From Terriglobia bacterium (GTDB lineage: Bacteria; Acidobacteriota; Terriglobia; Bryobacterales; Bryobacteraceae): 64,000 nucleotides of DNA. Shown here piece by piece: positions 1-8,098 of this stretch. The translations under genes and the position numbers were made by a program. The stretch spans positions 186,001 to 250,000 of the forward strand of contig JAIQFI010000001.1 of the NCBI GenBank assembly GCA_020073345.1. Direction: 5' to 3'. Numbering within the stretch: position 1 is the first letter of the stretch; every line of letters begins with the position of its first letter. The notes under the pieces were generated by a model. The model was not told the DNA's origin. It was given only the letters and a program-made list of their open reading frames with translations, and did no database searches.

Positions 1-179
1 CGGCCGCCGCGCCCGAAAAGAGCGCGGCATGCCGGCCGTGCAGGTTTCTACTCTTGTGCCCGCTCACAGATCCCCGAAGGGCCAACGGCCGCCCGGTTTT
101 CTGCGTGCTCCCGCGCATAGCCAGGCCAAATGAGGTTCATTCAGCCGGCCATCGCTCCAACTCGCGCTCAAAAGGCGCG

Positions 180-275
180 TTACTCAGCGTTCTTCTTGCG
201 GCGAAGCACGATGATCCCTAAAAACAGGACCGCCAGAACCGCGCAAACGACTCGAACCGTGGAAGCGTCCAACAT
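180..275 (-). CDS. 31-residue single-pass membrane peptide at the end of the Tad operon
   Basis: This short frame encodes a 31-residue peptide starting MLDASTVRVV and ending RRKKNAE, with one hydrophobic segment of about 18 residues between them. It fits a single membrane helix with a positively charged cytoplasmic tail. A strong ribosome binding site, AGGAAAGGAG, lies about 9 bases before the ATG. It follows TadC on the same strand by 64 bases, so it is probably co-transcribed with the pilus genes. It is too short for the Flp pilin family and lacks a prepilin-type cleavage site that I can recognise. No family is recognised; a role as an accessory subunit of the Tad platform is inference from position only. 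Confidence 0.55.
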   Translation of the reverse strand: MLDASTVRVVCAVLAVLFLGIIVLRRKKNAE

Positions 276-339
276 CGCTCTTTCTCCTTTCCTGACAAGA
301 ATTACTTCGACTTCGCTAGCCCCGATCTTTAGGCAGGTA

Positions 340-1254
340 CTAGAGATTGTTCATCATGGGTACCAGTTCGCGGACGATTTTCATGGCGACCGGCCCCACC
401 GTCACAATAAACAGCGACGGCAAAATGCAGAAGAAAATGGGAAAAATCAGTTTCACGCCCAATTTGGCGGCCTTTTCCTCGGCCACTTGGCGGGCTTGGA
501 TCCGCATAAAATCGGCGTGGGCTCGTAGGCTCTGGGCTACCCCTGTTCCAAAACGGTCCGCCTGAATCAGCACGGCCACCAGTTTTTTTAGGTCGTCCAC
601 GCCGGTCCGCTCAGCCAAGTTGCGCAGAGCTTCCACGCGCCGCTTACCGGCCTTCAGCTCCAGGTTCACAAAGCCGAATTCCTCACTGATCTCTGGGTGG
701 GCATGCTCCAACTCCTTGGACACCTGCAAGATAGCCTGATCCAGACCCAATCCGCTTTCGACGCAGACCACCAGCAGATCCAGCGCATTCGGCAGGCCCC
801 GCGCGATCTGATGCTGGCGGCGGGCCGCCAGGCGACGCACATATTCGTTGGGGCCGAAGAAGCCGACAGCGGCCGCGGCCAGGCCCACGGCGATCCTGTT
901 GCCGGAATCAGTTGAGACTCCCGCCATAAACGTAATCACCAGCAGGGGGAAGATAATTCCGGTAGCGACCTTAGCGCCGTAGAGAACCTTGAGGGCGCCT
1001 TCCTTGCGGATGCCCGCCCGGATCAGCCGGCGCTGCATCACCGTCACGTCCTTGGGGGACTGGGGAACAAAGTTGCCGAGACGCTTGATGATCTCGTGGA
1101 ACGCCAGGCTGGGATGCTCGCCTTGAACATCGGCTGGCCCCACCGCGCCCACCACGCGCTCCATGGCTTCCTTGGGCCGCACGTACAACTTCATGCCGAC
1201 GGCCGTCGCCACCCCCACCATCGCCACGAAGATCAGAATTGTGAGCAGAAACAT
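340..1254 (-). CDS. tadC: Tad pilus inner-membrane platform protein TadC (T2SSF domain)
   Basis: A 304-residue inner-membrane protein of the type II secretion F family. It has a hydrophobic N terminus, a pair of membrane segments near residues 90-135, a cytoplasmic helical T2SSF domain (for example ARGLPNALDLLVVCVESGLG) and C-terminal membrane segments (FPIFFCILPSLFIVTVG). TadB and TadC form the platform through which the CpaF ATPase drives Flp pilus assembly. The start ATG has a GAGGT ribosome binding site in the end of tadB, two bases upstream of which tadB stops. Length is normal for TadC. The family call is firm; TadC rather than TadB is chosen from order (second of the two F proteins). 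Confidence 0.9.
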   Translation of the reverse strand: MFLLTILIFVAMVGVATAVGMKLYVRPKEAMERVVGAVGPADVQGEHPSLAFHEIIKRLGNFVPQSPKDVTVMQRRLIRAGIRKEGALKVLYGAKVATGIIFPLLVITFMAGVSTDSGNRIAVGLAAAAVGFFGPNEYVRRLAARRQHQIARGLPNALDLLVVCVESGLGLDQAILQVSKELEHAHPEISEEFGFVNLELKAGKRRVEALRNLAERTGVDDLKKLVAVLIQADRFGTGVAQSLRAHADFMRIQARQVAEEKAAKLGVKLIFPIFFCILPSLFIVTVGPVAMKIVRELVPMMNNL

Positions 1255-1256
1255 GG

Positions 1257-2231
1257 CTAGACCTCGATGTTCACGATTTTCTTCATGATCAAGTACCCGA
1301 GCAGTTGCAGCCCGATACCGGCCGCCATCATGACTTGGCCGACGTCGTCGGTGAAGAAGAATTTCACGTAGTCCGGATTGGTGTAAAACATCAAAACGGC
1401 GACCGCAATCGGGATGCAGCTCAGCGTGGCGGCCGTCATCCTTCCGTGCGCGCTGACCGCCCGGATGCGCCCCCGCAGCTTGAAGCGCTCGCGGATGACG
1501 TAGGCCAGCTTGTCAAGAATTTCGGCCAGGTTGCCGCCCGTGCGCTTCTGCAGCAGCACTGCGGACACAAAGAAGTGCACGTCCAGGGAGGGGACACGCT
1601 TGGCCAGGCCCTGCAAAGCCACCTCGATGGGAAGTCCCAGGTTGTGCTCTTCGAAGGTGCGGCGGAATTCGCCGGACACGGGCTCGGCGAACTCGCGATA
1701 AATCATTTCGAGCGATACGGAAAACGCATGGCCTGCGCGCATGGAACGCGAGATAAACTCCAGCGTTTCCGGGAATATGGCTTCGAATTTCCGCAAACGG
1801 CCCCGGCGCTGAAGCCAGACCCATACGAACGGAGCAGGCGCTGCTACCAGGCCCGCCACCAGAGCGAGCACCTTGGGGATCGGCAGGAACAGCCAGGCGA
1901 CCAGGAATGCCGCGGCGAACGCCATAATGCACAAATGCACCAGACGAGCTGGACTCCAGCGCAAGCCGGCTTGCTCCAGAAACAGCTGGATCTTGGGACC
2001 CAACTGATACTTTTCCACCAACAGCTGGGCGAACTTGTTCCCGCCCTTTACGGTCTGGATGATGGACTGCTCGCCTCGGCCCTCCTTAACCTTCTTCTGG
2101 GCGGCCTTACCGATTCCGGTCAGACGTTGCTTGATCTTGTCGGCGTCCGAGCTCTTAAAATACTTGGAGATCAGGAACCAGGCCGCCACAGCGGCCAGCC
2201 AAACCACGATCGCCGAAACTAAGAATCCCAT
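1257..2231 (-). CDS. tadB: Tad pilus inner-membrane platform protein TadB (T2SSF domain)
   Basis: A 324-residue F-family platform protein. An N-terminal membrane helix (VSAIVVWLAAVAAWFLI) is followed by a basic linker, paired membrane segments near residues 95-140, the T2SSF domain with the typical stretch FPETLEFISRSMRAGHAFSV, and C-terminal membrane helices. The start ATG is preceded by GGAGG inside the last codons of cpaF, and the gap to cpaF is only four bases, so the two are translated from one message. Together with TadC it would anchor the hexameric CpaF ATPase to the inner membrane. Nothing odd is seen. Confidence 0.9.
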   Translation of the reverse strand: MGFLVSAIVVWLAAVAAWFLISKYFKSSDADKIKQRLTGIGKAAQKKVKEGRGEQSIIQTVKGGNKFAQLLVEKYQLGPKIQLFLEQAGLRWSPARLVHLCIMAFAAAFLVAWLFLPIPKVLALVAGLVAAPAPFVWVWLQRRGRLRKFEAIFPETLEFISRSMRAGHAFSVSLEMIYREFAEPVSGEFRRTFEEHNLGLPIEVALQGLAKRVPSLDVHFFVSAVLLQKRTGGNLAEILDKLAYVIRERFKLRGRIRAVSAHGRMTAATLSCIPIAVAVLMFYTNPDYVKFFFTDDVGQVMMAAGIGLQLLGYLIMKKIVNIEV

Positions 2232-2235
2232 GACG

Positions 2236-3603
2236 TCAGACCTCCACCACTTCGTCGAAGAGATCCGGCCGCAAGCGGATGCCGGCGCTCAACAGCTTTT
2301 CGTAAAATTTCGGACGGATGCCGGTGGCGGCGAAGCGGCCTAATACTTTCCCGTCCGGATCCAGGCCGCGCTTGTCGAACACGAACAGGTCCTGCAGCGT
2401 GACCACTTCCCCTTCCATGCCCGTGACTTCCGTGATAGAAATCACGCGACGCGAACCGTCGCTCATACGCGACGCCTGCACCAGTACGTTCACAGCGCTA
2501 GCGATCTGCTGGCGGATCGAGACCATCTGCATATTCGCATTGGCCAGCGAAACCATGACCTCCAAGCGGCTGACGGCGTCACGCGGGGAGTTGGCGTGGA
2601 CGGTGGTGAGCGACCCGTCATGACCGGTATTCATGGCCTGCAACATGTCCAGGGCTTCCTCGCCGCGGACTTCTCCTACCACGATGCGGTCGGGACGCAT
2701 ACGCAAGCTGTTCACCAGCAATTCGCGCTGGCGAACGGCGCCCGAGCCTTCGAGGTTGGCGGGGCGGGTCTCCAGGCGCGCCACATGCGGCTGCTTCAAC
2801 TGCAGTTCCGCCGCGTCTTCGATGGTGACGATGCGCTCCTTCCCGTTAATGAAGCAGGACAGCGCGTTCAGCAGAGTGGTCTTACCGGAGCCGGTTCCGC
2901 CCGAGATGATGATGTTCAGGCGGGCCTTGACCGCCGCCTCGAGCAGTTCCATCATGCCGGGAGACATCGCCTTGCGGTCCACCAGGTCGGGCGGCATCAG
3001 CTTGTCGGTCGAAAAACGGCGGATGGAGAGCAGCGGACCGTCCACCGCCAGCGGCGGGATGATGGCATTGACGCGCGATCCGTCGCTCAGGCGGGCGTCC
3101 ACCATGGGCGTCGATTCGTCGATGCGGCGGCCCACCTGGCTGACGATCTTGTCGATGATCCGCAGCAGGTGCTGGTCGTCGCGGAAGGTGACGTTGGTCA
3201 GCTCCAGGAGACCCTTTTTTTCGATATAGACCTGCCGGAACGTGTTCACCAGGATGTCGGAGATGCCCGGGTCCTGGAGCAGCGGCTCGAGCGGCCCCAG
3301 GCCGAATACTTCGTCCAGAACCTCGTCGCTGATCTGCTGTTTTTCAAGCGAGCTGAGCAGGGTCGGCTCCGCGTCGATCAGCTGGATCACCGCTTGGCGC
3401 ACTTCGGCTCGGACGCGCTGGTTATCGATGGTGGCCAGCGCCTCCAGGTTGATCTTGTCCACCAGCTTGCGGTGGAGCGTGAACTTCAGCTCCTGATATT
3501 CGGGCTTCAGGCTGGTCTTCTGGCGGCCTGCGTTCTTCAGCAGCCTCTGTTCCCAGGAGATCTGTTGGTTGCTCTTGTTTCCGGTTTCTAAGGACGTGAA
3601 CAT
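2236..3603 (-). CDS. cpaF: Tad/Flp pilus assembly ATPase CpaF (TadA, GspE/VirB11-like)
   Basis: A 455-residue secretion ATPase. After a variable N-terminal region it has the CpaF N-domain ([20 protein letters not shown]), the Walker A motif [14 protein letters not shown] at about residues 233-246, an acidic Asp box ([12 protein letters not shown]), the Walker B/His-box region ([20 protein letters not shown]) and the [13 protein letters not shown] segment typical of the family. It powers pilus extension, and in some species retraction, at the TadB/TadC platform. Length and motifs are normal. It lies between cpaE and tadB in one operon. No clear Shine-Dalgarno precedes its ATG. Confidence 0.94.
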   Translation of the reverse strand: MFTSLETGNKSNQQISWEQRLLKNAGRQKTSLKPEYQELKFTLHRKLVDKINLEALATIDNQRVRAEVRQAVIQLIDAEPTLLSSLEKQQISDEVLDEVFGLGPLEPLLQDPGISDILVNTFRQVYIEKKGLLELTNVTFRDDQHLLRIIDKIVSQVGRRIDESTPMVDARLSDGSRVNAIIPPLAVDGPLLSIRRFSTDKLMPPDLVDRKAMSPGMMELLEAAVKARLNIIISGGTGSGKTTLLNALSCFINGKERIVTIEDAAELQLKQPHVARLETRPANLEGSGAVRQRELLVNSLRMRPDRIVVGEVRGEEALDMLQAMNTGHDGSLTTVHANSPRDAVSRLEVMVSLANANMQMVSIRQQIASAVNVLVQASRMSDGSRRVISITEVTGMEGEVVTLQDLFVFDKRGLDPDGKVLGRFAATGIRPKFYEKLLSAGIRLRPDLFDEVVEV

Positions 3604-3638
3604 AAGGGATTTTCTAAAACCTGGAATTCTTCAAAACC

Positions 3639-4838
3639 TCAAACTTGCGACAGCGCGGCCCGCAGCTCACGCGTGCCCGGGGATGGCGGTCTTCCGCTCG
3701 CACCGCACAGCCGTTGCGCGACATTTTCAATGGCCCGGCCCAAATCGTTTTCCGTGCCCAGAGGCTGGCCCAGCGTCACCACGCGGTGGAGCGCAAAATA
3801 GTCGTTGGGAAGGCTGGCATGGACGCTGCAGCCGAACAGCTTTTCCATATCTCCGATCCCGATCTCCTCCCGCCGGTCCAGGCGGTTTACCAGCACGTGG
3901 AAGCGTTCCTGCGGAAAGCCCAGTTGGTTAAGCATGTTCAGAGCTTTGCGTGTCAGATGCAAACTCGGAAGGTCCGCAGTGGATACCAGAAAGGCCCGTT
4001 CGCATTCCGCCGTCGCCATCAGGCTGGTGGGGCTGAAAACCGTAGGAAGGTCCAGGATCACCCAGTCATAGATCCGGCGAGCCTGTTCCACGAGCATCCG
4101 CAGGCGGGCACCGTCGACCGGGTCTGCAAAGGGGATGGCGGGCGCCGGCAGGATATCCACGCCGCCGTAATTGACGGCCAGAGAATTCCATAAGGTCGCA
4201 TCCAAATGCTCGACGTGCTGCAGCGCGTCCACCAGGGAATAGTTGTGGCTCAGCTTCAAATAAAACCCGATGGTGCCGCCGGTCAGGTCGCAATCCACCA
4301 GCAGAATTTTTTTACCGGTCAAGCGGTGCAGGGAAAACGCTGTTTGCGTGGCCACCGTGGAGGCTCCCGAGCCCGGTTTCGAACTGCTGAAGGCGATGGC
4401 ATGGCCCGCTTCGGCGCGGTGTAAATTCTCGGGCACCACCAGCCGGCGCAGCCGCGAGATGGCGTCCCTCTGCGTGGACAGATCAAAGGGAGCGTATAGA
4501 AACTCGACCGCTCCCGCCCGCAGGCTTTGCAAAATCGCCTGGGAGTCATTGTACGAGTGCAGTCCGACCACCTGCATGGAGGCGTTCAGGGATGCGATAT
4601 AACGCACCAGTTCGACCGCCGTCGCGGGGTCCGACGCCAGGTCCAGCAACACCACTTGCGGCTTAAGCTGGCGGGCCCGGATCTCCAGGGTCTGGTGCGG
4701 CGGATAGTTCTTGAGATCCGCCAGAATCTGAAAACCGCGGGTTTGGGGAATGGTCTCCAGAAACTTCTGCGCGAGTTCGCGATCCGGCGCAATCAGAAGC
4801 GCGGTGATTTCCGGACCGTTTTGTAGTAACAAACTCAC
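3639..4838 (-). CDS. cpaE: Tad pilus assembly protein CpaE (receiver-like plus MinD/ParA ATPase)
   Basis: About 399 residues. The N-terminal third folds like a response-regulator receiver (ALLIAPDRE, VVLLDLASD), and the rest is a ParA/MinD-type ATPase with a deviant P loop SSSKPGSGASTVATQ and the Walker A-prime segment ILLVDCDLTGGTIGFYL. CpaE localises the Tad machinery to the cell pole in Caulobacter. I choose the GTG at 4838 because GGGAG lies 8 bases before it; the frame stays open to a TTG at 4859, giving 406 residues. It sits 35 bases before cpaF and 43 bases after cpaC. In the P loop the lysine that usually follows GxG is replaced by Ala, as in many CpaE proteins. Confidence 0.85.
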   Translation of the reverse strand: MSLLLQNGPEITALLIAPDRELAQKFLETIPQTRGFQILADLKNYPPHQTLEIRARQLKPQVVLLDLASDPATAVELVRYIASLNASMQVVGLHSYNDSQAILQSLRAGAVEFLYAPFDLSTQRDAISRLRRLVVPENLHRAEAGHAIAFSSSKPGSGASTVATQTAFSLHRLTGKKILLVDCDLTGGTIGFYLKLSHNYSLVDALQHVEHLDATLWNSLAVNYGGVDILPAPAIPFADPVDGARLRMLVEQARRIYDWVILDLPTVFSPTSLMATAECERAFLVSTADLPSLHLTRKALNMLNQLGFPQERFHVLVNRLDRREEIGIGDMEKLFGCSVHASLPNDYFALHRVVTLGQPLGTENDLGRAIENVAQRLCGASGRPPSPGTRELRAALSQV

Positions 4839-4881
4839 CAGAGCATCTCCCGCATCCAATCCATCGCGGATTCCTTTTCGC

Positions 4882-6258
4882 TTACTTCTTGCCGCCGGAC
4901 TTGGCCGGCTGTGCGTCTTTGGGCTCGAGCCGCTTCAGGAACTCCTTGGGGAAGTTCGGCTGCGGCTTGGGATCGTTGGGGCCCAGGGCTTCGGTCACTT
5001 CCGGCGTGACTAGCATGACCAGCTCCGTGTTGTTTTTCCTCTCGATCTTGCTCTTGAACAGCGCTCCCAGGACCGGAATGCTGCTGATGATGGGGATCTT
5101 GTTCATCGCCTCGGTTTCCCGGTTATCCATCAGTCCGGCCACCACAAACGTCTGGCCTTCGGCCAGCTCGACGTTGGTTTCGGCTCGGCGGGTGGAGAGC
5201 GCGGGAATCAGGAACCCCTGTAATGTGACCGCGTTGGCGACATCGATCGTCGACACCTCCTGCCGCAAAGCCAGTTTGATGGTGTTGTTCCCGGTCAACT
5301 GCGGAGTAAACAGCAAGCGGATGCCAAACTCTTTGAACTGGATGGTTACGGCTCCCGCGGCAGCGCCGCCCTGCAAGATCGGCACTGGGAACTCGCCCCC
5401 GACCAGGAAAGTGGCTTCCTTCCCGTTGGTCGTCACCAGATTCGGCTCGGCGAGAATCTGCAGGACGTCTTGCTCCTCCAGGGCTTTGATGAAGGCAGCA
5501 ATATTTAAGTCCGGGCGGAACGCAAATATGTTCAGGGCGTCGGTCACGGATATGGTGCCCGCGGAAACAGTGCCGTTAGCCGAGGGAGTATTGGTGGGAG
5601 TCACCGAATTGGCGCCGCCGAACTGTCCGGTGGTGACGCCTCCGAGGGTATTCAGGGCACCGTTAGAGAGCAGGTTCACGCCGTACTGCTGCGCCGTGGA
5701 ACGGTCCAGCTCAGCGAATTTGACGCGCAGCAGAATCTGCTTATCAACCGGACCGGGAGCCACGGTCAGGTTGTTCACCACTGTTTTGGCGAAGGTCGCC
5801 GAGAGCGCTACCGCCCGGTCGGCAACGTCTTTGCTCGAAACCGTGCCATTCACCGAAATCGAATCGCGCGAGCTGTGAAGATCGATTTTCTCGCTGGGGA
5901 AGGTGTCTTGCAGAATGCGGCGCAGCGGGTCCAGGTTGAGCTCCACCGTCACGTTATAGAACATGCGCTGATCGGACTTGCTCCAGACCACCATGGTGGC
6001 CGAGCCCAGCCCCTTGCCGGACATGAGGATTTCCCGGGTCGTCACCGGGTTGGCATCCACGATCTCCGGATTGCTGGTGGAGATCTGGCGGATATCGCCG
6101 GGGTAGTCGATCACGATGCTCTTGCCGACGGTGATCCGCAGATCCTCGGCGCTTTGCGCCAGGCACGTTCCCGCCGCCAGCCCTAGAAGCGCCGCTGTGA
6201 ATACGATCCGGCGCAGCTGCCCGGCAGTGGCATTGTCAAACACGCGAATGGGAGTCAT
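4882..6258 (-). CDS. cpaC: Outer-membrane secretin of the Tad pilus, CpaC/RcpA
   Basis: A roughly 458-residue secretin. An N-terminal signal peptide (IVFTAALLGLAAGTCLA) is followed by the CpaC N-terminal domain (ITVGKSIVIDYPGDIRQIST), a BON-like region (ISVNGTVSSKDVADRAVALS), and the secretin core with EPNLVTTNGKEATFLVGGEF and the closing VPVLGALFKSKIERKNNTEL VMLVTP pattern. It would form the outer-membrane pore for the Flp fibre. The ATG at 6258 has AAGGA seven bases upstream and is preferred to the ATG at 6279, which adds seven residues without a ribosome binding site. The C terminus is Lys/Pro-rich. It lies between cpaB and cpaE. Confidence 0.92.
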   Translation of the reverse strand: MTPIRVFDNATAGQLRRIVFTAALLGLAAGTCLAQSAEDLRITVGKSIVIDYPGDIRQISTSNPEIVDANPVTTREILMSGKGLGSATMVVWSKSDQRMFYNVTVELNLDPLRRILQDTFPSEKIDLHSSRDSISVNGTVSSKDVADRAVALSATFAKTVVNNLTVAPGPVDKQILLRVKFAELDRSTAQQYGVNLLSNGALNTLGGVTTGQFGGANSVTPTNTPSANGTVSAGTISVTDALNIFAFRPDLNIAAFIKALEEQDVLQILAEPNLVTTNGKEATFLVGGEFPVPILQGGAAAGAVTIQFKEFGIRLLFTPQLTGNNTIKLALRQEVSTIDVANAVTLQGFLIPALSTRRAETNVELAEGQTFVVAGLMDNRETEAMNKIPIISSIPVLGALFKSKIERKNNTELVMLVTPEVTEALGPNDPKPQPNFPKEFLKRLEPKDAQPAKSGGKK

Positions 6259-6302
6259 AGTCGTTTCCTTGGGTTGCATCAGTGTGATCAGTGTGGCGGC
6301 CC

Positions 6303-7187
6303 TCAGTTACCCCTGGGGATCACTTCCACGGTCTTTTTGTCCCCGCGGATAACCACGATCTGGTCCGGGGGAGGAGGCGGAGGTGGCGCGATCGGCACTG
6401 CGACCGGTGCGGCGACCATCACCACCGGCTGGGCCGGGGCGCGCTTGGCCGGAGCCGCAGGAGCGGCCGGGCGACGAGCCGCGCCATACAGCTCGGCGAC
6501 AAAGCGTCCGGGAGTCTTCTCGACGCCGTCGTCGCTGGAGTTGCGCAAGATCAGCTGGATGCGGCCTTCGCCATTGGCTAGCGTCAGTGTTTCCGCATCG
6601 GCCGGCGTCACCAGCAAGGTCACCGTGGAAACCGAAACCGGACTGCCGCGTGCGTCCGCCTGCATGGCTTGTCCGGCGGATAGGACCAGAACATTCTGCA
6701 GGACCGTGGTGGTCATGTTGCTGTCCCCGCTGGGTGGATGGCCGGTAACCAGCACGTCCACGCGCAGGCCCGGCAGGACGAATCCGGCGGCGCCCGCTAC
6801 GTCGTTGACGCGAACCGTGACCGCCCGCATGCCCACAGGAATGGTCGGCGCCAAACCCAGGCCGCTTCCCTTTACCGCCAGGCGGCCTTCCAGCAGCGGC
6901 TCATCCAGCAGGATGTTCGACACCACCGGCCGGTCCAGAACTTCCTCCACTTTTGTGAACGCTCCCTTGGGGTACGAGTCCTGGGAGACCTTCATTAATT
7001 TCACGTCCGCGGGCTTGACCATGACTCCGATGCCTAGCGGACGTGTGGCCACTACGACGTCCTTCATGTCGCCCGCCTCGGGCTTCTTGGGGCCGCTTCC
7101 GCGCGAGGTCATCTGATAGAACACGCTCGAAACCACCAGCGCGAATACTAGACTGACGCCCAACACCGTCAGAAACCTGCGATCCAT
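6303..7187 (-). CDS. cpaB: Flp pilus assembly protein CpaB/RcpC (SAF domain)
   Basis: A 294-residue periplasmic protein with an N-terminal membrane anchor (FLTVLGVSLVFALVVSSVFY), a SAF domain (VVVATRPLGIGVMVKPADVK and DEPLLEGRLAVKGSGLGLAP) and the RcpC-type C-terminal domain (AVTVRVNDVAGAAGFVLPGL). The tail holds an Ala/Pro-rich stretch with eight nearly consecutive prolines before a short charged end, which may span the periplasm. GAGGAG stands seven bases before the ATG. CpaB works with the secretin CpaC, encoded next. Length is typical. Confidence 0.92.
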   Translation of the reverse strand: MDRRFLTVLGVSLVFALVVSSVFYQMTSRGSGPKKPEAGDMKDVVVATRPLGIGVMVKPADVKLMKVSQDSYPKGAFTKVEEVLDRPVVSNILLDEPLLEGRLAVKGSGLGLAPTIPVGMRAVTVRVNDVAGAAGFVLPGLRVDVLVTGHPPSGDSNMTTTVLQNVLVLSAGQAMQADARGSPVSVSTVTLLVTPADAETLTLANGEGRIQLILRNSSDDGVEKTPGRFVAELYGAARRPAAPAAPAKRAPAQPVVMVAAPVAVPIAPPPPPPPDQIVVIRGDKKTVEVIPRGN

Positions 7188-7212
7188 ACTTGTTCTCCTC
7201 TATTCCTGCCCG

Positions 7213-7671
7213 CTAAACTCGTGCCACCAGCGACAACCAGACCCCCAGCGCAATCGCTGGCGCGTAAGGAATCGAATCCTGACCCTCAACTGGTTTGGCC
7301 GTTGCACCTAGCGCACGCCCCAAGGCGCGCACACCCAAAACTCCCGCGGCGATCACGCCGCCCACACCGGCTATCCACAGCGCGGCGGCGATCAGTTGAT
7401 GAAAGCCAAGCAACGCACCGAAGCCCGCCATCAGCTTTATGTCGCCCCCGCCCATTCCGCCCAGCAGGTAAAAAATCAGGAAGACGGCGAAACCAGCCGC
7501 TGTCCCGATTCCGGCGTACAACAATCCCCTTAGCCCGCTTTGTCCGATCTGCCAGCCGAAGCCAGCCGCCAACGCCGACAGCGGAATCCAATTGGCGATC
7601 TGCCGCCGCGCGAGATCATCGATCATCGCCGCCAGCCCCACCAGAACCGCGATCCACACTTGAGCGTTCAC
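7213..7671 (-). CDS. cpaA: A24-family prepilin peptidase (CpaA/TadV-like)
   Basis: A small (152-residue) membrane aspartic peptidase that would cleave the Flp pilin leader. The two catalytic aspartates are visible: one in AAMIDDLARRQIANW near the N terminus and one in the GxGD-type motif GGMGGGDIKLMAG near residue 75. Several hydrophobic helices surround them. The frame is open further upstream to 7878, but that part overlaps another gene. The GTG at 7671 is chosen because it has a GAGGGA site five bases upstream and shares GTGA with the stop of the preceding gene, the pattern of translational coupling. Length fits the short methylase-free TadV/CpaA class. Confidence 0.88.
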   Translation of the reverse strand: MNAQVWIAVLVGLAAMIDDLARRQIANWIPLSALAAGFGWQIGQSGLRGLLYAGIGTAAGFAVFLIFYLLGGMGGGDIKLMAGFGALLGFHQLIAAALWIAGVGGVIAAGVLGVRALGRALGATAKPVEGQDSIPYAPAIALGVWLSLVARV

Positions 7672-7961
7672 CGGATCCCTCGAAAGCGGCCGGAATGTTC
7701 CGGCGCCTCCCGTACTTGACTTTCGACAACGACCGGGCTGGCCGGAGCCGGCGCGGGCGCCTTCTTGCGCTTCAAATTCGGACGCTCCAGCATCATCGGT
7801 GCGAGAAAACCCGCTTGCAGCGCGAACTCCGCCAGGTCTTTCCCGGACGGCAGCCGCCAGCTCATCGGATCCATCCATTCCATGGGAATCCGAGGAATAC
7901 GAGTAGCGCGAAGACGACGATCGATACTGCTCCCCCGCTCGCCCGCACCCTTCTCCGCCAT
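7668..7961 (-). CDS. Unknown 97-residue protein, first gene of the Tad operon
   Basis: An open frame of up to 97 residues, rich in Pro, Ala and Lys near the C terminus (RKKAPAPAPASPVVVE). I recognise no family. It is judged real because its stop overlaps the GTG start of the prepilin peptidase (GTGA) and its codon third positions are strongly G/C, as in neighbours. The start is unclear: ATGs exist at residues 1, 27, 30 and 33, none with a close ribosome binding site; TAGGAG lies 13 bases before the first. The segment SGKDLAEFALQAGFLAPMML is weakly amphipathic. There is no signal peptide. It could be a cytoplasmic accessory of pilus biogenesis, which is inference from position only. Confidence 0.55.
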   Translation of the reverse strand: MAEKGAGERGSSIDRRLRATRIPRIPMEWMDPMSWRLPSGKDLAEFALQAGFLAPMMLERPNLKRKKAPAPAPASPVVVESQVREAPEHSGRFRGIR

Positions 7962-8098
7962 TTCCGCTGTTAGCTCCTACTGGATACTCATTCGGCCGCG
8001 TCGGGGCTTTTCATTAGCCCCACCCAAACCATGGGTCTATGGCGCATAGAACCTTGGTTCCGCAGGGGATTTCCCCGGGCGTAGGTATTCGTAAGTAT
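7962..8098 (-). promoter_or_regulatory. Hairpin-rich region upstream of the Tad operon
   Basis: This 137-base gap separates the end of a membrane-protein gene from the Tad operon on the same strand, so it should hold the upstream gene's terminator and the Tad promoter. Four inverted repeats are visible: GGGGCT/AGCCCC at 8003-8021, GGTCTATG/CATAGAACC at 8034-8053 (one bulge), GAACC/GGTTC at 8049-8060 and GGGG/CCCC at 8065-8076. None has a convincing U-run. I could not match the set to a known riboswitch. A clear sigma-70 promoter was not found. Confidence 0.35.

Noticed and set aside
1-118. Possible minus-strand frame from an ATG at 118 running off the left edge
   Set aside because: About 39 codons with no recognisable motif and no ribosome binding site. 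The whole stretch 1-179 shows nothing I can support.
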